The notes beneath the pieces were generated by a model that saw only the letters and a list, made by a program, of their open reading frames with translations, was not told where the DNA came from and did not search any database. From Aphrocallistes beatrix (lineage: Eukaryota; Porifera; Hexactinellida; Sceptrulophora; Aphrocallistidae): a stretch of 64,000 bases of DNA. The stretch spans positions 124,001 through 188,000 of the forward strand of contig OY725500.1 in NCBI GenBank assembly GCA_963281255.1, given 5' to 3'. This document shows positions 9,904 through 22,731 of the stretch, one piece after another (position 1 is the first letter of the stretch; every line of letters begins with the position of its first letter). Position numbers and translations under genes: made by a program.

Positions 9904-12900
9904 TTAAACATAATATTCATCAGGTGTTTCTAGTATAAACACATCCAATTCTCCTTTCCCTTTACAGAAAACTTTCCCTCGCGACTTTAGCTCAAATCTT
10001 TCTTTGGTTAATGCGTCTGCCACTTTTTTTGTCACTTGTGTCCTGCCAGTAACACCTGTGGACTCCATGCGACTCGCAACATTCACTGTGTCGCCCCAGA
10101 TGTCGAAAAGTGGCTTTTCTGCCCCTATCACCCCAGCTACCACGGGCCCCGTGTTGATCCCTAGAGGACGGCAAGGATCACTTTTGAGGAAAGAGTTAAA
10201 TATAGCATACATGCAAACTGCCAAATTTTTGATGGGACGTCCCGCTTTTATCTCCTTTTATAGGCTAATTTTTTCGAGGGTCCCGTTTTTACATTAAATT
10301 TCCCAATTATCACCCGGCTACCACTGGCCCCGTGTTGATTCCTAGATGACGTCATGGATCACTTTTGAGGAAAGAGTACCAGGGACTTTTATGGCTTCAG
10401 TGCCATAGAAAATGGCTGGGAGACATCCGCGATATCGGGGACACTGTGTCCCCAGTGGGCATTCAACGGTAAAAAAGAGTTTGAGATTAGGAGCGTATCT
10501 CTGGAGGGCTGTACAACCCTGAAAGAGTTAACTTTTGCACTGAAACACACCTATTCTGAATTGGAAGTCATTGAAAGCATTATCTGACAATTCTTTCAGC
10601 TTTCCTCTGAGAGCGAATGTGAACTTTGCCATGGTGATAATGTGTCCATCATCGTAGGTGCCTTCCTAAACAGAGGTGTGAAATGTTATATTCATATGGA
10701 TAACTCTTGTCAGGTGTTTAAGAGTGAGAGACTACCTCGTTTAACCCGGTAGCAGCCATGTAGGTACTCCCAATCGTCTTTATCTTCTCCACTCCTTCAA
10801 ACTCAATTCTCTCAAGCAACTGAATAGAGATAATTGTATTCATAATTCTCAAGTGTTAACTAACAACTAAATTTAAAATTTCTTGGTCAAAATTGAAATT
10901 ATCCGCTTAGCATTAAAAAAATAAATTTATAATTCCTAAATCTGATTGGTCAGAATCTGAAAGTGGTCTCACCATATCGAACTCGTGGAACATTTCGTTG
11001 AGAAGTCTCAGCCACTCCTTCCCCTGATGGTTGATGTCATCTTCACTGTACAGAGTCTCGAAGTCTGGGATGGAAGCGAACATCACACAAGCATTGCCGT
11101 GCTTATTCGAGTACTGACTCGCCTAGTGAGACACAGCGATAAACAGCATTCATAGGCGTAGGAGTAGGTGCAGGTCCGGACCACTTTTTTGGACAAGGAT
11201 CAGATGGTCCGGCTTTTGGCTGGACTTCTTTGTTAGCCGGTCCGGTGGCTCCGGTTTTTGGCCGGACCATGAATTTTCCTATTTGCTGACTTATAAGTTT
11301 GTGCTATTGCATTCCAATGTATGTATATCTTTTGTCTGGCCTTATTTATCAAGTTTGCTAGCTGAATTATATCTCTCAATGGCATCGCCTTTACCTAAAG
11401 AGCCCCATCATCCAAAAACTTTTATTTTCCCAAAACGCTCTTTTGGGTTGACTAATGTTGTGCAATTATTGGACAAATGATATAGCAAAATTCCGAGTCC
11501 AACTCATGGTTTACATGTTTTTAGCCGGACCACTTTTTGAGTCAGTGCTACGCCACTGAACATCACATGTCACCATGTTGAGAAATAGCTCAGCGTTTTC
11601 AACCTTTTTTGGGTGTAGACCCTTTTTCCTATATTCCACAGAATTTTCCTATATTCTGTGGACCCCTTCTATTAACCGTAACACAAAATTTCGAATCCTG
11701 TGGACCGCTAAGGGACCCATGGACCCCAGGTTGGAAACCACTGGGCTACTTCGACATTTTAAAGGCTTACTATTACAGTCGACTCCGCTTAATCGGGCCA
11801 CTTTTGGCAGGACTGGAATAGCTCTCATACATAGAGCCAATACAAAATATTTTTGGTTAATAGGGTTCTCCGCTTAATCGGGGCAAAATGTTTTCTGACC
11901 GATGTGACCCTATTAAGCGGAGTCGACTGTACATAGTTATATGCATGGAATCAGCTCTTTAATGGATATCCTGATGAAAAGAAGTATGAGTTTATAAGTC
12001 TCTAAAGTTTCCGGGTACGTATTAGAATAATTCTGAATAAAAACGTTTCAAAATATTTAAACTAAGAATAGAGTCAGACAGAAAGAGAGACTTTTACGGT
12101 CTGGGACAGGAGCGGTCACAGGAACTTTCCAAACCGGAGCCAAATAAAAAAAAGCCGGGGCCCTTACTATGATTTGGCTTAGGTCGTCGGATGGAATCCG
12201 GGGTCGCAGAATCAAACTCGGGGCAAATGCCCCCCCCCCCCCCCCCTGGGACCGGAGCCTACCTTGTTGTCTCCTAGGTAGTGCTCTGCGACGTGCTTGG
12301 GTAGGATGTTGTGTAGGAGGTTCGTGTGCTCTTCAATTGCTTGTTTGTGTAGATCATTCTTCACTTTACCCTAACCAATCAAAATAGGTAAATTAAAGGA
12401 TCGAGGATGAACAATAAATAACTCTAAGTACTTACAAGATACCTCCAGATGAACCCGATTCTGTTAGTTCTCTCAATCTACATCCCAGGAATCCATAAAC
12501 AAACAAATATATCGAATTTAATAGTATAGATTATTGGGTAAACCTACCAATCTCTCAAACATGACGAGTGCCAGGAACTCGATGAGAATCCAATAGACTC
12601 CTCTCTCTATCAACCAAATGTAAGCAGCCCTCCTGGAATGGGAAATAGCGATAATATGGAATCAGTGATAGCAAGGGAAGTAGTGGAAGTAGTGGAATCA
12701 GTGATAGCAAGGGATAGCAGTGGAAGTAGTGGAAGTAGTGGAATCAGTGATAGCAAGGGATAGCAGTGGAAGTAGTGGAATCAGTGATAGCAAGGGAAGC
12801 AGTGGAAGTAGTGGAAGTAGTGGAAGTAGTGGAATCAGTGGGAAGAGTCCGCTAGCTGATTTACAAGGAGCGCCAAATAGTGGCGGCTCAATTCTTATTT

Positions 12901-13784
12901 AGGAGGCCAACTTAAATTCGACTTCCTAGAAGACCGGCAGGGGGCGTATCCAGGATTTTGGATTTTGGGGTCCTGAGCGAGCGAAGCGAGCAAGTAAGAT
13001 TGTCTGAGGCTAATTTATATATTCATTTATAGTTGCATAAAAAGACAAAAGTAGAAGCAACTTGGGATCATGGTCATCCCTGGTCTTCATGTGGAGCCGC
13101 TACTGGCGCCAAAACTATTGGTTTAGTTTAGTCCAAATATTGTTCTTAGTTACGCCACATATTTAAGTGTTCAAGCTCACGGTGTGCAGATTCCGCTGTG
13201 TCTGTAATCCCATTGTTCGAAGAGAGCATTGGAATGGGAGGCGTATATGGTGATGTAGATGATGAACCCGATCGTGTTGATGACTGCCTTGTAGATCCAG
13301 TTCAGTCCAATGAACATAGACGGCACCAGCATAGCCAGAATGGCGTTGTATACGAAGTACTGCGGGTTAGTGCACTAAAGGGAGATATGGAATGTTTGAG
13401 AAATTGTGGCTTTATGCTACATGGTTGTCCCACTGCATTTCAAATGGATAACTGATGATTTGATTGACACTGATTCTTGACTATCATTACAACATTCCAA
13501 TGACCACATCACAGCGCCATAACAACCACCATTTCCAACTCACCTTGATACAATCAACTTCATCTGTCATATTGAAGTATGCATTGAATGCTGCACACTC
13601 ATTGAATACACTCTGTAGTGGAAGTGACTCATTGCACTACAATAAAAAATAACACAGCAACTCTAAGAATTCTAAAAAAATGTGTTTACTCTTACCAAAG
13701 TAGTCATGAAAAGAGGATCATCTACATCACAACAAGAAATCTAGACAAATGGACAATAACAACAACAACAACAACAATAATAAT

Positions 13785-13863
<79 letters not shown>

Positions 13864-16800
13864 TTACTCACCAGGTTAATAGTAGCAGAGACCATAACGA
13901 GAACGATAACAATGAATGACACGATATATCGCATGTAAATATTCCCTATCATCCAGTTAGAAAATCCAGCGAGACAGTTCTTAACTTTCTTCAGTTTGAG
14001 TGGGACGCGATCTATGTACTAAGATTCAATTAAAAAGTAACAAATATATTTAGGAATAGGCCATAGTTGTTGTTGTTTACCTCTAGCAGATACATCCAGT
14101 AGATACTGTCAAGGATTGCCAAAAATATTGAGACAGAAACGAAGAAGTAGACAGGTAGTAGAGCACTATAAAACAGCCATAAAGTAAACAATAACAAGGT
14201 AAATACAAACAAAATGCTGTGTCATACGTGTGTACAATCATCTGCACGATGAAGATAGCGACGTGAACTATCCATGAGGAGATGATGTAGTACTTGAAAG
14301 ACTTGTCTGGCAGCTTCAGATACTACACAACATGACGGGATGGGTTTAAACTATTAACTAAACAAGCGCGCTTCGCTTGCTTGGGCTCCGCGGATGGCAG
14401 ACACTTTGTGTCCGCCGGAGGCGCCTGGGGTAATATTGATTAATTATAGGGGAGATAACATCTCTAAATATTTCTATCCAACTGTTATAATCGATAACGC
14501 ACGAAAAATCACCAAATTTGTCAATTTTTAAAATTTTTGATGCGTAATGATGACGTCATAACAGAGTGATGAGTCATCCTTTTTTGATGATAGTTGCATC
14601 ATATGTGAGGTATATTAATATACACATTCTATTAAAATTTCAGCCTTCTATCACTTAAAATGGCTGAGTTATAGTCGAAAAACTGAAATTTCTAAGGTGA
14701 CAATGACGTCATAATTCCATGATGAGTAGACATTTTCGTCTGAGGTCAGAACTTACTGGAGCCATAGCCAAAGGACTCCCACATGGCAAAAATCAGCTTT
14801 CTGTGCCTGGCAGTTTCTTCAATCAATTCGTTCCAGATGTATAAACATTAATCGAGTTTTAATAGTAAGGATAAGAAGGCACACTTCTGAAATCTGTAGA
14901 AATTACTCTGTGCCAATAGGGGGGGGGTGCAGTGTATATATTAAGATCAATATAATCTACTCAAAATGGAACACTCACTTTAATTTCTAGCTCTCTGTCA
15001 GTGAAGATAAGGAATATCGGACTGAGATGTGCGTGAGTGTCACTGATACTGAAGTTATTGTTCCTAAAAGATCTCACTTCAAAACAACTCTGAACACTAA
15101 TACCACAAATTTGATATAAACAAACAAATTCAATAGCATTAAAATACAATTTTCAGTAAACAATCTTACTTTTCTTCGGTCAGTTCGTTCTTACTTTTCT
15201 TGCTCTTGATGAGTGACTCCTCGATCTCCTGCTTAATCTGTTTGTCTATGTTCTCCTCAAAATCAGTGGCGGTAGAATCCATTGTGTAGCGTCTGGCGCT
15301 CATTCTTCTTCCTGGCACTACTCTCGTCTCCAACGGCTACAACGGACTATATTAAGCAGCCGTGTTCTATTAATAGACTCCTCAGGCTCATCTAGCCTTA
15401 GAGAACCCGCGCACCCTAGGGGTCCTCCGTGAACCCAAACTGCCCATTTATAGTGATTTATAAGAAATTTGAACTGTTTCTCGTACACTCCCAGTTTTTT
15501 ACTGAAAACCCTTGGGGCACAATATACACCAGATTATGGCCTGGATAGGACCGATGGAATCCTTTGATGAGATAGTTCGTTTACAGAAGGTTAAGTAGTG
15601 AGGGGTACACTCTGTTTCCATCAGGATTATTAGAAAGCGCTTTAATTTCGCAATTTTGTGCGGTTTATTCGGTTAAATTACATTATTCAATAACCAAAGC
15701 GCGCTATTTGACAAGCTAAGCGCGTTAAAAAAGTGCGTTTTAAGCGCTCAATTGGAAACAATGAATGCACTGGATTGGGTAAATCCATTAAGATTAAATG
15801 AATTCGCATTCGATACACGTACAGAGTTGTGAATAACTCACATTGGATTTCTTGACCATTTCAATCGACTGCTTAGAGAAGGGAAGTGCACTCGCTTTCA
15901 AATGGATGAAAGAAAGTTTCAAAGGTCTCGTTTTCTAGAAAAAATATCAGAATAAAGACAGAAATCTTCCTTCGCATAGAGCAGCGTACTTGCTGGACTT
16001 CTGGCTGTATGAGATAAGTATTTATTTTCTGGTCTTGCAGAAAGTTGTCTTTCCCACCTTCCTCAACTGGAGAGATCTGGTAGCTGGTTGTCAGGAAATC
16101 CTTGGTCGTGTGGGAGATATGCACACAGCTACAAGACACACTCGGAAACTAAAAGAACCTTCATCGAGAACAGAAAACTCAGATTTATCTTATATAGGAA
16201 TTCTGCTCCCCTCACCCTGGTACGCCACTGGATTCTAAGCGATTGGCTATCTTGACGTCAGTAGACCAGATGTCAAACTGGTACTTTTTGGCGCCTAAAA
16301 TCCCTGAGAACACGTGTCCTGAATGTACGCCAACCCGCATCTTCAGTTCTGGAAATGTGTCTCTCTGAAATTTTCTAAAAATAGATCAGTTCTAGTACAT
16401 ATTTGGTACAACATTCCTAATCCCGGATCTGGTTGCTAGCTTACTTTATAGTCTCACACATATCCAATCCCATGTTGACACAGTTGTCCGCGTGGTTGTC
16501 AATTTTATTGGGGACACCCGACACACAGTAATAGCAGTCCCCCAGGATCTTGATACGAAGGCAGTTGTTCTGCTAAAGTATAAATAGAACACGTATCAGC
16601 TGTTTCTTCCTACGCTAGCAACAGTAATCAGGTTGTGGAATTTATTCGTTCAGTTTAACTTACTCTGGCCAAATCGTCAAATTCTCCGAAAAGGCTATTG
16701 AGCATTGACACCAGTTCTTTCGGTTCCATCGAAGAAGAAATCTTTGTGAATCCAACAATATCAGCGAACAGAATACTAGATGGGGGGAACATATCAACAA

Positions 16801-19800
16801 CTAAGGAGCATTGGAATGTGGATTTTATGATCAAGGTTAACGTACCTAACTTGCTCGATATGGTCCACATGGAGTTCTTTGAAGTTGGAATTCCTTTCCT
16901 TCACATCCGTCCCTCCGAACTCATACTTATCATAGAAGTACTTGGGCATGATGGAGAGGAGAAGGTATTTCTAAACAACAACAACAACAACAACACTTTA
17001 TCACTCATATACATTGAACGGAGAAATGCTGAGTGATCAGTACAGTCAGGGTCGCTTAATATGAACATTCGATTATTATGAACTAACCTCCTGGTCACAA
17101 TTTCATTTTTAGATAGGACTTGTACCTGTCGAATCAAGTCTGATTCACAATAAGCGACCCTGACTGTATATGGATTATGGACAGTATAATCTGATTGGTC
17201 GGAATATCACACTAAATGAATGTCAGGCATTAAGAAGGGCTGTGACGTAATTTACAAGGCTCACTCACGGATTTAAATTTGGACCATGGATAAGACCGAA
17301 GTCATTGAGCTAATACATAATGAAATCTAAACAGAGTGGAATCAGAGGCGTAGCCAGCCCAATTTTTAGGGTGCGGCAATTCCGTGAGAGGGTTGCGGCA
17401 CCCAATGCTAATTTGTGAAATTTTAGTGGGCACAGCCTTTGAGGTTGCGGCCTAGGTCCCATGTGCCGCACCCTGGCTACGCCTCTGAGTGGAATAGCAT
17501 TGTATGGGGGGGGGGGAGAGGGGGCAATTAAATACCATCTTCTCGCGTTCCGTGTTGAGCATGATGCAGGCCTTAGCTGAGTCTCTGACGGTGAGGAAGA
17601 TCCTCCTAGCGGAGAGTTCGTAGAGCGTGTTGTGGTAGAAACCGTTCAGGTTAGCCGCGATCAGAATGATTATAGTAGCGATCAGCTCGTGGTAGATCTA
17701 CAGCGAGCAGAGTTAGTGGCAGACATGCCAGCTTGAGCCAGCAAAAAAGCGGGACGCAGCCTTGAATTTCGCGGGACATGGCGGGACGTAATTGAAAAGT
17801 ATTATACATAGAAACAAAAAAAGCGGACATAATGGGGAAATTTCATGAAAAAGCGGGATACTCGTGAAGATAAGCTCAATAGAAAAGTGAAAAATCGGGA
17901 TGTCCCGCCAAAAATGGGATAGCTGGCTAGTTAGTAGAATCCTGAAATGTGTGATGAGCTACAACGAGAATTCTCAACCATCCCTGGTCCAATAGAACTA
18001 ATATGAACTCACGAATTCGTCTATGTGTCTGTGTGTGAAGGCGAATATGGTGATGAGGGTGATGTGGAAGATGGAGAGGATGAATGCCAGCCCTAGCGAC
18101 CAGAATAGAGGCACTGGAATGAGAGTGTACGTCATGAATATGATGAACTGAGTGAACCCTGCTTCATTGTCTGGCACCTGATTGGGGCTGATCTAGCAAC
18201 AGAATTGGGTTAATGGAATGTTGTACTGACAGGTGCTAGCAATTAATGTTAAACTAACAGTGTGAAGAAAACTACATCTATAACAACAGAGGATTATAAT
18301 ATTAATAAATTGTGTCGTGTGCCATCAAATGTGTCGCTTGACACAGTTTGGTGGTTATCAAGGTACAGTATGATAAACAGATTGGACCACCACAAGGAGT
18401 AAGTGAAACTAAATCTCACGGGGGACGCAGCATTTGTCCGAATTTCTAAGTTGTCATTTGTCCGAATCGTAATTTGGAATATTGTCATTTGAGATTGAAA
18501 ATCAACATTTTGGAAATGATATATATCAGAAAAGTGTGAAAAGGAGCTTTTCAAATTCGAAATATTGTCCAATTGAGTGTAAAATTGGCATTTTAATTTC
18601 AAGTGACAATATTCCAAGAATCGATTCGGACAAATGACAACTTAAAAATTCGGATAAATGCATGCGCCTCATCTCACGATTCTACGGACATCCATGGTTA
18701 CGTAGTATAATAATCCCACATATCTACACAGCAGAACTAACAGCGAAGAGAGTGTAGTTGATGGAGCAGAGAATGAACCACAGCAGTATGGCGTAACCGC
18801 GTCTGCGCCGAGTTGGTGGATGTCTGTCGAACTGCCACAAGATGGCGAGGCTCACGAACACGATGAGAGAGATGAAGTGGATTATCAGTCTGGGCAGGGC
18901 GCCATAATGGTAGAGATCATAGCTGTGCTAAAAATAGAAAGTTTATGTATACAAGTAGGCCACTGAGTGCGACACAATTGTGTTTACCACATCCGGTGTG
19001 AGGATCTGATCCGATTCTGAAGTTTCTGCGAGGAAAGTGGCACAAGTGGAGAAGTTGTCGTGATGTGTAGGGTAGCAGATACTAGAACGACACACGTCGT
19101 CATCATAGTCATCCCTCGTGATTGGCATCTCCACGAATTGGTACTAAACAAATAAACAAATAAACAAACAAACAAACAAACAAATAAACAAACAAATAAA
19201 CAAACAAACAAACAAACAAATAAACAAACAAACAAACAAATAAATAAACAAACAAACAAACAAATAAACAAATAAACAAACAAATAAACAAACAAACAAA
19301 CAAACAAATAAATAAACAAACAAACAAACAAATAAACAAATAAACAAACAAACAAACAAACAAACAAATAAACAAACAAATAAACAAACAAATAAACAAA
19401 CAAATAAACAAACAAACAAACAAACAAACAAACAAGCGAGCAAACACGAAAAAACTATTTTAAAATCCGTGAAGAAACTAACCTTTTGAAAACCAAAGAA
19501 AGTGAATATCTGTAAGATGTCCCAGACAATGTTGGCGAGTCCCAAAAACTGAAAATGGAAATGAGCGTCCAAGTAAAAGAACTTCCGATATAACCTAAAA
19601 TAGATAAATCTATAAATAGCCTCAAATCACAGGTGTTAGTTTGTTTGTCTGTTTAGGTTCCTGAATCAGGGCTGGGGTTGGTTAACCGATATTCGGGGTC
19701 GGTTATTTTGGTTTCCTCCAGGGCGGTTAACCGGTTAACCGATGTCAATATTAATTAGTATAAATATGGATTTGTCGACCAATATTTAACCTGATATTGA

Positions 19801-21727
19801 AAAATTTACAATCTTCAGTGGTCTCGAAATATACTATTTGAATAGAAAAATTGTAATAATGTTGTAATATCAAAATTTTAAATGTAATATTCATGAATCT
19901 TCATCGAAAAGCAATGAAATTAGTCTAAATATTTAGAAAATAAAGCAGATCGGCTAACCGATTCAAAATTTTCTTAACCGTTAACCGTGATGGACGGCGG
20001 TTAGCCGGTTAACCGAATCCAGCCTTGCTGAATTCTCATAAAGACAATTTTAAACGATATTTCTAAATTATATCTAAATATTTACTGAGAAATCTTAGTG
20101 AAAATTGTTCAAATGCGATTGGTGTAATCGAATCTAAATCGGAACAGCTGTTATTTTGGGAATATAATATGAATTCTTATGAAACATCACGTCATTCATC
20201 TCAGAGATTATTCTCGGCTAAATTAAGAATTTTATCGCTATATTTAGATATATAGACTCGTTAATGTGATGGAGATTGATAAGTATGTGGATTATAAACC
20301 AACCTCTCTAATTGAGAATCTTTAAACGTGCACCACCATGATAAACCTGAGATCTTCCCATGTTTCAATATCATGTCTGGAGCAGCTAGCTCCTCTGGCT
20401 CTTCCTATATACAAATTAATCATATTATCACACCTTTTATGTCAATAACAACAAATAAATGGCAATAAAGTTGACACTTGAGTATAATCAACAGTTACCT
20501 TCGTAGTTTCCAGTTTGGCAGAAGGGAATGCGTTGAGAAAGGCACCTGGAGTCCGGTTAGAATCTGATTGGCTCATGCTAGTCACAGAAATCCTTCTGCT
20601 CAATGGAGCTACAGAATAGGAATGAGTATAAATACCACTGCAGGCCTGCACATATGAATAACTCAACCACAAATACACATCATGCTCAGATAACTTTAAA
20701 ATATTCACTGCAACCGGGATTCTATTGTTTCCACTGAAAAGATTTATAAATATTTGCTGTATTAGCTGTTTATATGCATATTTTTAACAAATTTCTGTGA
20801 AAAATTCCAAACCAGTAATTCATCAATTAAAAAAAGCATCTGTTCAAGTTTAATTTTGCAAACTGCACAACAATGATTTAACACCAAAAATCACACTTCA
20901 AATCCTCTGAATATAAAAGACTACTTATTTCTACTCAAATTTCAGATTAAACAGGAAATAATTGAGGAGAGGTTGCTGCTCATAATTCTGTTTTAGCAGT
21001 GATCCAGTTTATCAGTAAACTAACACTCCACAAACCCATTAAAAAGCCTATACATTATCCATGAAGAGAATGAGGTGCCAAATCCTCTTATCTTCTTAGA
21101 CTTATTAGTGAATGAAGGAATTTGTTCTCAGAATTGCAATCTTAAATTACAAAACTAGTTGAATATTCTAACATTAATTTGCCGTTAAAGTTAGAGTTTC
21201 ATAGTTTGTGTATCAGAAAAACAACACTCAAGCTTATTAAAAAATTAGGTTTGAAAATTAAAATTAAGACTATTTCAATACTGAATCCATTTAAGTAAAA
21301 TCTCACTCAACTCATTATGAGGTAAACCCCCACCACCTAAAAATAGCTCCACACCTCCACTCTAACGCCCATTCTGCTCTGAATGCCAATGCTTACAACA
21401 TCATTGGTCAGCTTAAAGCCTTGTTACATTATTACATTATGTGTGTAGGCATTCTACTGTGAATCAGTGGGCACATTCTCATCTTAGCATCCAAAGGTGA
21501 GATCCTGAGTTCATGGGCGAATTACTGAGTTGATTTTAACGGAAATACGCTAATTTTAGAATCTAGATACTAAATTGTGACAATGGAATGCTTGGAATAC
21601 TCGTATGATTTAATTAACTTTTTGTGTTTTACAAAAATAGATTTCAAGTCTATTTGTTTTCTCAATGAATTGAATAGAAAGTAATCAAACAAGGAAAACA
21701 CACATGCTGATTGAGAGTATAGAATAT

Positions 21728-21785
<58 letters not shown>

Positions 21786-22004
21786 GAAGGTAGTTCTATA
21801 CTCTGTTAAATAACTGTACGTTTAATATCAAACATTATTAAACACAGACTTACTGGGGATGGACTGTCCATTCAGTTTGGATAGAGAGATGTTGGATGAC
21901 GTCATCGCATTCCTCCCAAAATTGGGAGTGCCCGAAATACCTGTCAGCTTGTCGCTAGGCAACACATTGGAATTTGAATCACACAATAATAGTCTCGATT
22001 CCAT
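9904..22004 (-). CDS. Transmembrane adenylyl cyclase (class III), 28 exons, 1201 aa
   Basis: Reverse-strand exons: 22004-21854, 20608-20499, 20404-20304, 19594-19483, 19143-18988, 18927-18742, 18192-18013, 17697-17536, 16970-16846, 16775-16664, 16572-16445, 16374-16216, 16128-15990, 15934-15842, 15336-15170, 15063-14979, 14322-14228, 14165-14081, 14018-13872, 13636-13544, 13359-13181, 12632-12548, 12477-12436, 12370-12263, 11122-10973, 10819-10736, 10665-10551, 10160-9904 (3606 bases, all phases consistent). It converts ATP to cAMP at the plasma membrane, normally under G-protein control. Two six-helix membrane cassettes alternate with catalytic domains C1 and C2. C1 has FADIVGFT with metal-binding D433 and GDCYYC with D477. 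C2 has [12 protein letters not shown] (1062-1073), [12 protein letters not shown] with D1136, N1143 and R1147, and K1183 in CKGKGE, so the catalytic set is complete. The ATG at 22004 follows an in-frame TAA. Isoform class not assigned; C2 reads somewhat like the AC2/AC3 types. Confidence 0.93.
10313..10377 (-). repeat. Partial duplicate of the 5' end of adenylyl cyclase exon 28
   Basis: About 65 bases copy 10131-10195, including a CTAG acceptor and the first codons of exon 28 ([10 protein letters not shown]), and then reach TGA. The interval between the copies holds a fragment of a GTCCCGCTTTT-type element (10220-10310). Confidence 0.75.
11776..11929. mobile_element. MITE, M1 family, cyclase intron
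   Basis: CAGTCGACTCCGCTTAATCG start, GCGGAGTCGACTG end, flanked by TA; slightly shorter interior than other copies. It sits in the intron between cyclase exons 24 and 25. Confidence 0.8.
12657..12843. repeat. Minisatellite of GGAATCAGTGATAGCAAGG and GGAAGTAGT units
   Basis: Tandem, imperfect units in the intron between cyclase exons 21 and 22. The frames through it encode Ser/Gly-rich peptides only because of the repeat. Confidence 0.8.
13754..13863. repeat. (AAC)n microsatellite, cyclase intron
   Basis: A near-perfect AAC array of roughly 110 bases ends 8 bases from the donor of cyclase exon 19. On the sense strand it reads (GTT)n. Confidence 0.95.
16971..16995 (-). repeat. (TTG)n tract forming the end of a cyclase intron
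   Basis: On the sense strand GTTGTTGTTGTTGTTGTTTAG runs directly into exon 9, so the triplet repeat supplies the polypyrimidine-like tract. Confidence 0.8.
17043..17166. mobile_element. MITE, CAGTCAGGGTCGCTTA family, cyclase intron
   Basis: CAGTCAGGGTCGCTTAATATG start, AATAAGCGACCCTGACTG end, TA on both sides; short sibling of 3289-3467. Confidence 0.8.
17343..17487. mobile_element. Palindromic element with CAGAGGCGTAGCCAG termini
   Basis: Ends CAGAGGCGTAGCCAG and CTGGCTACGCCTCTG are exact inverted repeats. An inverted full copy is at 27207-27351. Confidence 0.8.
17722..17930. mobile_element. Palindromic element with ATGCCAxCxTGAG / GTCCCGC ends (M7)
   Basis: The family has ends that read CATGCCAACCTGAG and interior GCGGGACxTxGTGGGA blocks. 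Other members are near 24784-24965, 39138-39590 (interrupted) and 57876-58100, with a fragment at 10220-10310. Non-coding. Boundaries approximate. Confidence 0.55.
18420..18665. mobile_element. Inverted-repeat element with GCATTTGTCCGAAT termini, cyclase intron
   Basis: Left arm GCATTTGTCCGAATTTCTAA with GTCATTTGTCCGAATC pairs with right arm GATTCGGACAAATGACAACT and ATTCGGATAAATGC. No coding capacity. The adjacent 18300-18420 is a decayed relative of the fold-back at 46188-46650. Confidence 0.6.
19146..19437. repeat. (CAAA/TAAA)n tetranucleotide array in cyclase intron 4
   Basis: About 290 bases of CAAA and TAAA units. On the sense strand the array (TTTG/TTTA) ends in TTTGTTTAG, which is the acceptor of cyclase exon 5. 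The long Phe/Val/Cys/Leu frames across it are repeat artefacts. Confidence 0.95.
21727..21785. repeat. (AAC)n microsatellite in cyclase intron 1
   Basis: About 19 AAC units between exons 1 and 2. The surrounding 20609-21853 intron shows no other feature. Confidence 0.95.
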
Positions 22005-22731
22005 TTAACTCATTCATAGCATAGTGATGTATTTATACAAATGGAATTCGATGTGTAAGGGTGGAGTGGTAGCTAGGACAATGGTCTATTCATCCTACAT
22101 CGAAGTACTATAATTAGAAGTGGCGAGTAACCAACTTAATATAATCACATTGATCTACAGTGAATGGTTTCAGCCTATCAGAATCACGCATTGATTGTGA
22201 CATCAGTGACACCAAGTACGACAGTTTGGAATGTTATATAAAATCTGAATGAACAGACAGAAGTTTGGATTCGCTTTCTCTTCAAGGATAGTAATTTTGT
22301 GGAAAAATGGGGTGATTTAGGTTTAAAAGTGGATGCATACAACCCAACACTTTCAAGATTCAAGTCACAACCGTCATTATATGACATAGCAGGATATATT
22401 CATATATAAAATCTTGAGATCCAGGATTGGATAGGAAAATATCTTTCAGAAAACTCTGAATTATAAAAAATGGGTTAAAAGCAGTGCACTACAATGGTTG
22501 CTTAAAACACAATTGCTTAATGGCAAAAATCTCAGACAGACATATTTGAAGATATCCATTTTCGGCATAAAAATAGACTCACAGAGCCTGAAATATTCGA
22601 CTAAATCCCATCTCACCTGCTTCATAAATAAAAATAACTAGAATAAATATTCAATAAAAAAGTATTACAAAAAGTCCCCAAAAATATCAAACAAAATTCT
22701 GAATATCAAATATACACAAACAACAACAAAA

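Noticed and set aside
18984..19572. Long frames rich in Cys, Phe, Leu, Val on the minus strand
   Set aside because: They are the six-frame reading of a CAAA/TAAA array with no codon structure. Only the short flanking parts belong to cyclase exons 4 and 5.
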